A DNA stretch of 17,117 bases from a bacterium (GTDB taxonomy: Bacteria; UBP14; UBA6098; B30-G16), in assembly GCA_030620455.1 (NCBI GenBank), contig JAUXEQ010000008.1, positions 1-17,117 of the forward strand, given 5' to 3'. Shown here piece after piece: positions 1 to 7,281 of this stretch. The notes beneath the pieces were generated by a model that had not been told where the DNA came from, ran no database searches, and saw nothing but the letters and a program-made list of their open reading frames with translations. Every line of letters starts with the position of its first letter. The first letter of the stretch is position 1. Made by a program: the position numbers and the translations under genes.

Positions 1-114
1 CACAGCTACAAATGTTCGTCCCATTCCGAGAGAACGAGGTCCAAATTGGTCGTTTTCTAACCCAAACCCAACAGAAAAGAGCATTAACAAAACGATTAAA
101 CTTACTTTCTTCAT
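1..114 (-). CDS. N-terminus of an outer-membrane-type exported protein (partial)
   Basis: Read on the minus strand, an ATG at 114-112 opens 38 codons that run off the left window edge. The product begins MKKVSLIVLLMLFSVGFG, a good signal peptide with a lysine pair and a hydrophobic core. About nine residues later comes SLGMGRTFVAV. A 'R-x-LGMG-x-x-VAV' stretch just after the signal peptide is typical of FadL/PorV/UPF0164-like outer-membrane beta-barrels of the FCB group, where it forms the start of the barrel. A strong ribosome site, GGAGG on the minus strand (plus-strand CCTCC at 123-127), lies eight bases before the ATG and fixes the start. The gene is divergent from everything else in the window. 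The family call rests on this short motif only; the export signal is the firmer part. Confidence 0.7.
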   Translation of the reverse strand, partial: MKKVSLIVLLMLFSVGFGLENDQFGPRSLGMGRTFVAV

Positions 115-616
115 ATCGAAATCCTCCGAAATTTTCGATCGTTTATTTTTATAGAGTAAAACGTATTGTTAGAGCATAAATTTCACATTATATAAGCTTT
201 TTAACCTTCATATGAAAGTGTTTTCTTAGTTTTTAAGTAAATATCAATTCCTTGCAATAGGAACTCATCTTATCTCCTCGAAGACTGTAAACATTCGAAT
301 TCAAGGAGTTCCGCTCAATATGCTCTATATGTTCTCTTCTATTACAAATATAATAATTATAAAATTGAATAGTTGCAATGTTTTTTAGATTCTAAGTTTT
401 TTGCATCTAAGTAAAAAATATTTACTTATAATAAATTCTTCTTTTCTTTTCAGATATAAAAGATTTATTATTTGGACTTACATAATTTCAATAGCTCTTT
501 TTCCACGTTAATATCAATAGATAGAATTTAGTTGTAAAAAACATACATAAGGATATTTTTAGTAGGGTGGTGAAAATAAAAAGGGTGGTGTTTAAAAAAC
601 TTATGGAGGGAAAGGT
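115..616. other. Divergent intergenic region, very AT-rich
   Basis: About 500 bases without a convincing gene separate the minus-strand outer-membrane gene from the plus-strand cluster, so promoters in both directions must lie here. The region holds a 7-bp inverted repeat (GGAACTC at 260-266, GAGTTCC at 306-312) with a 39-base loop. Two copies of GGGTGGTG occur near the right end. A possible 22-codon ORF at 320-388 has AAGGAG upstream. I could not assign a promoter with confidence because A/T runs give many chance matches. Confidence 0.6.
565..590 (+). repeat. Tandem GGGTGGTG direct repeat upstream of the 617 gene
   Basis: GGGTGGTG occurs at 565-572 and again at 583-590, start-to-start spacing 18 bases, ending 26 bases before the start codon of the next gene. 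A third copy lies at 1631-1638, upstream of the 1783 gene. G-rich octamers stand out in this A/T-rich DNA. They could be a regulator site, upstream ribosome-binding-like sequence, or chance. No function is shown. Confidence 0.4.
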
Positions 617-1474
617 ATGCGACTGTTAGTATTGGGAATAGCACTATTATTTATAACTTCAGCGTTTTCCATTGAATTAGTTCAAGATATGACTGTGAAA
701 AAAATTCAAGAGGGAGAATACATTGGTGAGGATAAGGATGAGTATCTATTTACCAGCGAAAATGTGCTTTCCGTAAAGCAATCCTTTTTAATGTCGCTTG
801 TTCTTCCCGGATTGGGCGAATTCTATTCAAAAAGCTATATCAAAGCTGCAGGTTTTCTGGCAGCTGAGATCGGTTTATGGGCTGGATTTGCGTATTATAT
901 GAATGAATATAATATTAAGGAAGACGACTTTAAAGATTATGCTAATTTGCACTGGATAGACAGTGTTTGGCTTGGATGGTACGATAGTTTATGCGCACTC
1001 AAGGATACTAATCAACTCGGAATAGAAATATTGCCCGATACTAAGACACAGCAATATTACGAGATGATTGGTAAATATGATTGGTTCGTATTTGGATGGG
1101 ATGATATTATTTCCAGAGAAGATTTTGACGATTTAGTAATGCAGACTTTTGAATTAGCCGCACCACTGCCACCGGAGGAAGTTCACAGAGTTCTAGTACG
1201 CGATATCCTCTCTAAATTAGAGTCCCCACACCGTGATCATTACACAAAAATGAGAAAAGACGCTAACAAACAATATACCTCAGCTAAATACTTTCTCGGT
1301 ATCGTAGTGGTGAACCATTTGATTTCAGCCTTTGATGCTGCAATTACTGCTAAACGCTCCAATGATAAGTTATACAAGGGTTTTACCGGTGTTAAAGAGA
1401 TCGATCTCAATGCTCGGTGCGATATTGTACATGGATTACCCACTCCAAAGTTAACCATGACTTTAGTATGGTAA
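617..1474 (+). CDS. DUF5683-like exported membrane-associated protein, copy 1
   Basis: A 285-residue protein with a signal peptide (residues 1-18, MRLLVLGIALLFITSAFS). Residues about 55-95 read 'SFLMSLVLPGLGEFY ... KAAGFLAAEIGLWAGF', the 'S-LLPGLG-x-x-Y ... GLW' pattern of DUF5683-like proteins in the FCB group, with one or two hydrophobic membrane segments. Further marks are YYEMIGKYDWFVFGWDD (147-163), a second hydrophobic stretch with VVVNHLISAFDA (230-241), and a C-terminus ending in a strand-like TMTLVW. The terminal aromatic resembles an outer-membrane strand but does not prove one. The start has GGAGGG at 605-610, six bases before the ATG. The protein at 5098-5763 is a paralogue: it shares the PG-x-GE motif, the N-R/H-LVS helix and a closing D-L/I-NAR element. 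Its biochemical function is unknown; the position suggests a role with the surface protein encoded next. Confidence 0.72.
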   Translation: MRLLVLGIALLFITSAFSIELVQDMTVKKIQEGEYIGEDKDEYLFTSENVLSVKQSFLMSLVLPGLGEFYSKSYIKAAGFLAAEIGLWAGFAYYMNEYNIKEDDFKDYANLHWIDSVWLGWYDSLCALKDTNQLGIEILPDTKTQQYYEMIGKYDWFVFGWDDIISREDFDDLVMQTFELAAPLPPEEVHRVLVRDILSKLESPHRDHYTKMRKDANKQYTSAKYFLGIVVVNHLISAFDAAITAKRSNDKLYKGFTGVKEIDLNARCDIVHGLPTPKLTMTLVW

Positions 1475-1782
1475 TGATGTCTCATAACTGAATCTGAAAT
1501 ATAGGAAATTCAGCAATAAATTGTTGGATTAATAAATAAATTGAAATCTTTACATTTATACAATGGATAGATTATTGCAGTTATTCAGGAATTTTTAACA
1601 TTATATCGCAAAAGTTAGATTATAATCTATGGGTGGTGATAGACGTGATGAGAACATGATAAATTATAATATCTAATATTTTGTTTGTTTTTTATTTCAA
1701 ATATATCGAACTTATCTTATAATTTATTAAAAAATTTATCGAAATTTTCTTGAAAAGAAATTAAAAATTGGAGGTGATAACG
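1475..1782. other. Intergenic region with palindrome, likely carrying the promoter of the 1783 gene
   Basis: About 300 A/T-rich bases with no credible gene. It contains a perfect 14-bp palindrome at 1616-1629 with an internal TATAAT, a GGGTGGTG octamer two bases after it, and a second TATAAT at 1665-1670. The ribosome site of the next gene, GGAGGTG at 1770-1776, closes the region. No terminator with a clear T-tract is visible after the 617 gene. Confidence 0.5.
1616..1629. promoter_or_regulatory. Perfect 14-bp palindrome, possible operator over a -10 element
   Basis: The bases TAGATTATAATCTA read the same on both strands. The TATAAT inside (1621-1626) matches a bacterial -10 hexamer, but the sequence 17 bases upstream is a poor -35, so the promoter reading is weak. 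A perfect palindrome overlapping a -10 is the usual layout of a dimeric repressor site. In A/T-rich DNA a 14-bp palindrome can also arise by chance. Confidence 0.3.
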
Positions 1783-4700
1783 ATGAAATTTCGTTATCTG
1801 GTGTTATTATCAATCATAAGTATTACAATCGGTTTTGCTATTGCAGAACCATTGTTAGAAAGCATTCCCACTGATCCTATAGCTTATAGAAAATGGAAAA
1901 TCGACTATGTAAGGGAAAGTCGCGGTTTGGGTGACGAAATCGATGCCGATATGCATACATTTGCGACAACTGAACCTATGCTTTGGATAACAGATAATGG
2001 CTATGTTCAGGGTATTGTTGATGAGCTAAGCGGAGAGTTCGATGTTGGTGGCGATCCCAGTGGCACTGGAAGTTATAAAAAGCTAACTTTTTCTTGGCCT
2101 TCCACACCGGGTACAGAATGGGTTATGTATTGGGTTGATAGTGTTTGGGCTAAGACCGATGCAGGATTACCTATAACCAGTATCGATTTCAAGAGAGGGG
2201 ATACGGTTTTTTCTATATGGAACAACTGGCGTGGTGTGAAAATCGAGCAGCAGATATTTTCAGAGCGACTCGGTGATAGCCCAGGAGACCTCGAAATGGT
2301 TAAATTCAAAGCCACTATTACTTGTTCGGACACTTGTTCTCATTGGTTCGGTTTAATAGTTTATTTTGATACGATGCTCGACCTCAACGACGGAGCTCCC
2401 ATAAGCACAGCTTTCGGTTATGTGGGAAGACCACAGATTTTTTTCGATACGCTTTCACCGGGAATACCGCCTATTTGGCATGCCTATGAACTCACTTTCC
2501 CTCCAGCACCAGTAGATATCGTTGCTACTGGGATTCTGCGGGGTTTCGAGGCTAGGGATAATCCCCCTAATGTCTTCTGGTATGGCAATTGGGCGGTTAC
2601 TTGGGATAACGGTTGGGCTGACACACTTTGGATTGCGGATACAACTGGTGGATTCACTCATGATACTGCTACGATGGCTAAATGGTATCCAGTTCTTATC
2701 CGACCGGGTGATACATTAGTATATGTTACATATTACGGTTTAGGTGAAGTTGATGTGGGACTTGAATTCGAACATTTTCCACAGAAGTTCCATCCTGCAT
2801 GTGGCGATGTTAGCCCTAATCCATTTACAATAGAAGTTATTCTAACTAACGGCAATACTGCCGATCTAACAAACGTACAGGTGGTTCTCGACTATTTCTC
2901 TTCCGGCTTGGAACATATAGGTGGCGCATCGAATCCTATTACTTTCCCCTTGCTTTCCGGTTTTGGAGGTACACAAGTTATCGATTGGATTATGTCGATT
3001 CCCGAAAGCCTTTTTAACGATTCCTTAACATACAATATTTTTGTCTTAACAGAAAGTGAGACACTTTGGGACACATTTTGGATTCATATTCCTGACGATA
3101 TTCCTATGGTGACATTTGATAGTTTGGTTTTCTTCGAGGAAACCGATTGCGATTCGCAGAATATAGTCGATGTTTGTTATCACGTTATCACCTGCGATAA
3201 TCTACCGGTTCATCTCAATTTTTCCGTCTCGATCGACGAAGGTGACAGCTGGCATTATCCAGAGCAATCCAATCTATTACATTGGGAGAATAACATTGGT
3301 GATTCTATCAGAACTGGTGTACACTGTTTTAAATGGAATCTCAGCGATGACCTTCCCGAAACTGAAATCGAAAGCGCTTATGTCAAAATAAGTTATGGAG
3401 ATTTTGATCTCACTCGAAATCCAATAGAAATAATTACCAACGGATCTTTGGATTCTAAGGCTCCCGAGTTAGTCTGGGTCGTTCCGAGCACTCTCCTCTA
3501 TATCGGTGACACTATGCATGTTAATGTTTCTTTTACCGATATGTTTGGATTGTGGGATATGACATCGATATTAATAGACTATTGTGAGGCTACGGATACA
3601 TTTATGACCACGGAATCCTTCGACTGGCTAATCCCAACTGTTGAATGCAAAAACGCACTTATTTCTATCTCCGCGCAGGATTCATTCTGCAATCATGCTA
3701 TCTGGGAACATGAATTCGAAATAAGAATCGCAGGTCGTATTCTAATAGCATTCCCTAAGACTTTTGGCGTGGCAGGTGAAACAATAGTAATACCTATATA
3801 CATTGAATATCTCGAACTTCCACGCACAAGCGGAATGAAACTCGATTTCTCTTTGGACTCGAAGATTGCAGTTCCAATAGATTTTACACCTGCGGTCATA
3901 CCGACTCCAAGTGATGTATCCCTTAGTGGAGCAGGCGATAACTGGACAATTAGCATAGATTGGCCCATACCTACTTGGTTTGAAGGCGACCTTTTGGGAA
4001 CATTAACTCTCGAGATATCGGAAAGCGTTTCGGCAGGTGAATTTACTCCAATAGTTATAAATTCCTTCAATGCAGATTTAATGGAAACATCCTGGGAAAA
4101 CGGAGCAATATTCGTTAATTATTCTGTTAACCCTTGGCTTCAAACAATATATTTCGAGGACAATACCAAAGTATTTGGGCTTAGCTTTGGTATCGGGTAT
4201 AGAGCCACAGATGGTTACGATCCCGGTCTTGATGTGTTATACCTGCCACCGGCTCCTACAGAATTGAAGGCATTTTTCGAAATAAATGACCCTCTCTATC
4301 CATCTGTAACACAGCTTGCAAGGGACATAAAAGACGTCGAACCGATTAACTTGTGGACAATATTCGTGGACTATGATAAACCTGTAACAGTTCACTGGGA
4401 ACCCGGAATCTTTACCGATGGCGTTTTTATGCTTAACAATGTTATCGATATGAAAGTTGATACTCTATACATATCCGAGCCTTACGAAACTCTCTATATT
4501 TCCTGGTCGATGCCCGATATGGAGATATCCTCACTTGCATTGGACTCCGGCTGGAATCTCGTTTCTCTGCCAACCAGAAATCCGACCAGCGATGCAAAAA
4601 TAATTTTTCCGGGGATATTGGGACCGTATTCATACAATCAAAGCATTCGTTCGTTTAGAATTGCTAAAAGAGTTCAACCGGGCGAGAGTTACTGGATATA

Positions 4701-4962
4701 TAGCAATTCAGCTTTCGAAATTCCTCTGATCGGTGATCCGGTAAACAGCTTTACCTGCGAGGTATTCCAAGGATGGAATTTCATTGGAGCGCCATATAAT
4801 GTTTTTCCTATTGACAGCATTGTTACATCGGATAGTGTTTCAATTATACAGGTCTCGGGCTGGAACGGCATGTTCTTCACTACTCCTGACAATCTTGAAC
4901 CGACAAAGGGATACATATTCCTTATAAGAAACTCCGGAACTGTGACAATTGGCAAGGAATAG
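1783..4962 (+). CDS. Large secreted multi-domain surface protein (cohesin-like, Ig-like, GWNLVSLP modules)
   Basis: A 1059-residue protein with signal peptide 1-21. The start is ATG 1783, because GGAGGTG (1770-1776) sits six bases before it; an in-frame TTG at 1768 would overlap that ribosome site. Modules in order: an N-terminal beta domain (about 65-322) shared with the 5983 gene; a CARDB-like segment (about 340-440); a 'VCY ... SIDEGDSW' domain (about 445-545); an Ig-like domain opening 'APELVWVVPS' (about 560-648); a cohesin-like domain (about 652-780, 'SGMKLDFSLDSK ... GDLLGTLTLEI ... SAGEFTPIVI'); an ATDGYDPGLD-headed beta domain (about 798-905); and a C-terminal region (about 912-1059) with two half-repeats, SGWNLVSLP and QGWNFIGAP. 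No T9SS type A tail is seen. No catalytic motif is visible, so a structural or adhesive surface role is inferred. It follows the DUF5683-like gene on the same strand. Confidence 0.75.
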   Translation: MKFRYLVLLSIISITIGFAIAEPLLESIPTDPIAYRKWKIDYVRESRGLGDEIDADMHTFATTEPMLWITDNGYVQGIVDELSGEFDVGGDPSGTGSYKKLTFSWPSTPGTEWVMYWVDSVWAKTDAGLPITSIDFKRGDTVFSIWNNWRGVKIEQQIFSERLGDSPGDLEMVKFKATITCSDTCSHWFGLIVYFDTMLDLNDGAPISTAFGYVGRPQIFFDTLSPGIPPIWHAYELTFPPAPVDIVATGILRGFEARDNPPNVFWYGNWAVTWDNGWADTLWIADTTGGFTHDTATMAKWYPVLIRPGDTLVYVTYYGLGEVDVGLEFEHFPQKFHPACGDVSPNPFTIEVILTNGNTADLTNVQVVLDYFSSGLEHIGGASNPITFPLLSGFGGTQVIDWIMSIPESLFNDSLTYNIFVLTESETLWDTFWIHIPDDIPMVTFDSLVFFEETDCDSQNIVDVCYHVITCDNLPVHLNFSVSIDEGDSWHYPEQSNLLHWENNIGDSIRTGVHCFKWNLSDDLPETEIESAYVKISYGDFDLTRNPIEIITNGSLDSKAPELVWVVPSTLLYIGDTMHVNVSFTDMFGLWDMTSILIDYCEATDTFMTTESFDWLIPTVECKNALISISAQDSFCNHAIWEHEFEIRIAGRILIAFPKTFGVAGETIVIPIYIEYLELPRTSGMKLDFSLDSKIAVPIDFTPAVIPTPSDVSLSGAGDNWTISIDWPIPTWFEGDLLGTLTLEISESVSAGEFTPIVINSFNADLMETSWENGAIFVNYSVNPWLQTIYFEDNTKVFGLSFGIGYRATDGYDPGLDVLYLPPAPTELKAFFEINDPLYPSVTQLARDIKDVEPINLWTIFVDYDKPVTVHWEPGIFTDGVFMLNNVIDMKVDTLYISEPYETLYISWSMPDMEISSLALDSGWNLVSLPTRNPTSDAKIIFPGILGPYSYNQSIRSFRIAKRVQPGESYWIYSNSAFEIPLIGDPVNSFTCEVFQGWNFIGAPYNVFPIDSIVTSDSVSIIQVSGWNGMFFTTPDNLEPTKGYIFLIRNSGTVTIGKE

Positions 4963-5097
4963 ATTAAATTCATTACTTTGTGTTAGAAAGCCTAATAATT
5001 GCGAAAGCTACAACAGATAAAGGATATTTCATTGCTCTCGGCTAATCAAATTTTAGTGCTGGAAATTATTTAGTGAATCATTATTAGAGAGAATTAA

Positions 5098-5763
5098 ATG
5101 AAGCTGAAAATTTTGACTATATTGATCCTATGTTCCGCAGTTTTATTTGGACAGGACATTTTCAACGGGCGAGCATATTTTGAGGAAGAGAAGATTGAAC
5201 GAAAGAGTCTGAGCAAAGCTATAGCATTATCTGTATTGATTCCCGGAGCCGGCGAAATATTTCTCGATTCACCCCGTTCAGGTTATCCATTAATAGCAGC
5301 GGAGGGTGTCATCTGGACATCCGGTGCTGTTTTTTTCGTGCAACACAAATGGCGTAACGATAGAAGCAAATGGTATGCTGCTCGATATGCCGAAGCAAAT
5401 CCAAATATAGACGACGATGATTATTACAAAATTGTAGGATTATATCCCAGCCGAAAAGTTTACAACTTAATTCTTCAACAAATGGGTTACAATATTAATG
5501 ATCTACTCGATGAGAAATACAACTGGGAGTGGCTCGAGGAATCACAACAAATGAAATTCTATGATTTGTGGACCTCATCTAATCGTTCCAAGAGGAACTT
5601 TGAATATGCAATAGGTGCAGCCATTCTGAATAGACTTGTCAGTGTTTTGAATGTTCTAAGAATACATCGGTATGGACCCTCAAAAGTGGACATTAACGCA
5701 AGAGCTACTGCTATTCATGACAACAATATCGGGATTAGCATCATGGCAAGTTACGAATTCTAA
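5098..5763 (+). CDS. DUF5683-like exported membrane-associated protein, copy 2
   Basis: A 221-residue protein with signal peptide MKLKILTILILCSAVLFG. Residues about 38-82 ('LSKAIALSVLIPGAGEIF ... GYPLIAAEGVIWTSGAVFF') match the PG-x-GE/hydrophobic block of the 617 gene product. Residues 168-190 ('FEYAIGAAILNRLVSVLNVL') match its second hydrophobic block, and 'VDINARATAIHD' plus a strand ending in phenylalanine match its C-terminus. It is about 60 residues shorter, having a different middle segment without the GKYDWFVFGWDD motif. The ribosome site is modest (AGAGAG, about six bases before the ATG). The gene lies 135 bases after the large surface protein gene and is followed by a hairpin. I take it as an ancient paralogue of the 617 gene; function unknown. 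Confidence 0.7.
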   Translation: MKLKILTILILCSAVLFGQDIFNGRAYFEEEKIERKSLSKAIALSVLIPGAGEIFLDSPRSGYPLIAAEGVIWTSGAVFFVQHKWRNDRSKWYAARYAEANPNIDDDDYYKIVGLYPSRKVYNLILQQMGYNINDLLDEKYNWEWLEESQQMKFYDLWTSSNRSKRNFEYAIGAAILNRLVSVLNVLRIHRYGPSKVDINARATAIHDNNIGISIMASYEF

Positions 5764-5805
5764 GGATTAGGTGATTATTTTAAAGGAATTCTATTCGATA
5801 TAATT

Positions 5806-5848
5806 AAAAGGAATGATACATTTAAAAAAATTGAAAATCATTCCTCTT
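5806..5848 (+). terminator. Hairpin after the 5098 gene, possible intrinsic terminator
   Basis: AGGAATGAT (5809-5817) pairs perfectly with ATCATTCCT (5837-5845) across a 19-base loop. Two more A-T pairs can form outside a single mismatch. The 3' arm runs into CTTTT, a short T-run. It lies 45 bases after the stop codon of the DUF5683-like gene. The stem is A/T-rich and the loop long, so termination would be weak. Confidence 0.4.
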
Positions 5849-5982
5849 TTGGAAAATATAAATATGTTGACTGTAATGTCCTGAATGATTAGTATTTATA
5901 ATTGTAAATAATTATTAGAAAGTAACTTCTAAAACAAAATGTGAACAGAAGCAATTAGAAAATTTTTAGTCGAGGAGTCGAT

Positions 5983-7107
5983 ATGAAATTAAGGGAAAAT
6001 TTTTTAATCGTTATATATGTTGTTATTCTCGCAGCCATTACTATGTCTCACGGAACGATTACGCTTAGCAACGCCTTTGTAGCTGTGGTAGCGGATGAAA
6101 ATACTGGACAATTCACAATAGGAAGATTTAGCCCTACGCCTTTCCCGTTGATGCAGGGTTTTCCTACAGATCCACATTATTCCCATTTCTGTATCAATAT
6201 TAACAACATCACTTATTGCAACGTTCCCGGTATTGGCGACTTTGATTTAACGCTCAGAGACAGTATGAAGATATATGGCGACAACACAATGTCTGCAGTA
6301 TGGGTTATCGGTCCATTTACTGTATGGGAGAAATTTTATATCCTAAGTCCCGATTCGATCGATCAGTTTATCTATATAGAATATGAAGTGTGGAATGAAA
6401 CATCTGACAGTAATTGGATCGGTATTTTATCATACAACGACGTGAGAATAGGAGATGTCGATGCCCCTTTAATAAACGCTTGGGGAGACACTTTCAGAAC
6501 AGAGGAAGCGTATCAAGGATCCGGTGTTCCACCATACGTAAGGTTCCTAAGGGAGTGGCCAACTGATTTTACCGAGGTTGCTGTGGCAGTCCCATTCGGT
6601 ACGCGACACCGTCTATATGCTGATGAGATCGCATTAATCGACACAGCAGATAACTCCGCTGTTAAGTGGGAATATAATGAGCATTCAAGAGTTATAAACG
6701 ATCTTATTATGATTGTAAGATGGAACCCAGTAGAATTAGGCTCCTATGAAAGCTATTTAACCGGTTTTTACTATGGTCAATGGCCTCATGATAAAATTGA
6801 GGATATGCCCGAGAATCTTTTACCGGCAAGGTTTTTGATAGGTGCACCGTATCCTAATCCCACTAACGGTGGAACTTCGATACAAATCGAGGTGCTTAAA
6901 CACTCTCAGATAGTCGATGTACAAGTGCGGGATATCTCAGGGAGAGTTGTTACAGTACTTTACTCCGGGGAAATGGAACCCGGAAGGCATACTATTTCAT
7001 GGGATTTGAGGTCCATTGAGGGCAATTTTGTCTCTACAGGAGTGTATTTAATACAAGTCATTGCTAATGGAAAAGGCGTATCCCGAAAGGTTCTAGTTGT
7101 TAAATAA
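5983..7107 (+). CDS. Secreted protein with T9SS type A-like C-terminal sorting domain
   Basis: A 374-residue exported protein. Residues 1-22 form a signal peptide (hydrophobic core IVIYVVILAAITM). Residues about 28-265 are a beta domain homologous to the N-terminal domain of the 1783 product: 'NAFVAVVADENTGQFTIG' here matches 'NGYVQGIVDELSGEFDVG' there, 'SNWIGILSYND' matches 'SHWFGLIVYFD', and 'LTGFYYGQ' matches 'VTYYGLGE'. Residues about 286-374 are a typical sorting domain: APYPNPTNG, then VRDISGRVV, MEPGRHTISWD, STGVYLIQV and a closing SRKVLVVK. Such tails direct cargo through the T9SS and are processed or anchored at the cell surface; no T9SS core gene lies in the window. GAGGAG at 5972-5977 sits five bases before the ATG. 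No enzymatic motif is seen, and the cargo function is unknown. Confidence 0.8.
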   Translation: MKLRENFLIVIYVVILAAITMSHGTITLSNAFVAVVADENTGQFTIGRFSPTPFPLMQGFPTDPHYSHFCININNITYCNVPGIGDFDLTLRDSMKIYGDNTMSAVWVIGPFTVWEKFYILSPDSIDQFIYIEYEVWNETSDSNWIGILSYNDVRIGDVDAPLINAWGDTFRTEEAYQGSGVPPYVRFLREWPTDFTEVAVAVPFGTRHRLYADEIALIDTADNSAVKWEYNEHSRVINDLIMIVRWNPVELGSYESYLTGFYYGQWPHDKIEDMPENLLPARFLIGAPYPNPTNGGTSIQIEVLKHSQIVDVQVRDISGRVVTVLYSGEMEPGRHTISWDLRSIEGNFVSTGVYLIQVIANGKGVSRKVLVVK

Positions 7108-7221
7108 TAGCCTGAAAAATTTCTTAGGTGGCTTAGTAAAGAGTAACTAAAGTTAATTTTCAAAACGATAACTTTCGTTCTATCAAGAAATCTATAGGAA
7201 CTGTAATACATCATCGATTTA

Positions 7222-7240
7222 GCCGGATTAACAGTCCGGC
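7222..7240 (+). terminator. Small GC-rich hairpin between the sorting-domain gene and murI
   Basis: GCCGGA (7222-7227) pairs perfectly with TCCGGC (7235-7240) across a 7-base loop. It is followed by ATTTCATT, which is only loosely T-rich. It lies 115 bases after the previous stop codon and about 40 bases before murI. The G/C content stands out from its surroundings. It may be a weak terminator or a structure in the murI leader. Confidence 0.35.
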
Positions 7241-7281
7241 ATTTCATTAAGTGCAATCAAATATGCAGGATACATAAATAT

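Noticed and set aside
260..312. GGAACTC/GAGTTCC inverted repeat as an RNA gene or riboswitch
   Set aside because: A 39-base loop with no conserved inner structure and no match to a riboswitch class I know; overlapping alternative pairings (TCCTTG/CAAGGA) compete with it.
320..388. Small 22-codon ORF (starts MLYMFSS) with AAGGAG upstream in the divergent intergenic region
   Set aside because: Eleven-base spacing to the ATG, A/T-driven codon content and no recognisable feature; short frames like this are expected by chance here.
1240..1485. Antisense open frame of 81 codons over the end of the first DUF5683-like gene
   Set aside because: A shadow of a well-supported plus-strand gene; no ribosome site, signal peptide or family motif.
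1488..1513. CTGAAT/ATTCAG inverted repeat after the first DUF5683-like gene as a terminator
   Set aside because: Only six A/T-rich base pairs and no T-tract after it.
3693..4070. Antisense open frame of 125 codons inside the large surface protein gene
   Set aside because: Lies wholly within a gene with clear domain content and has a low-complexity serine-rich translation typical of antisense frames.
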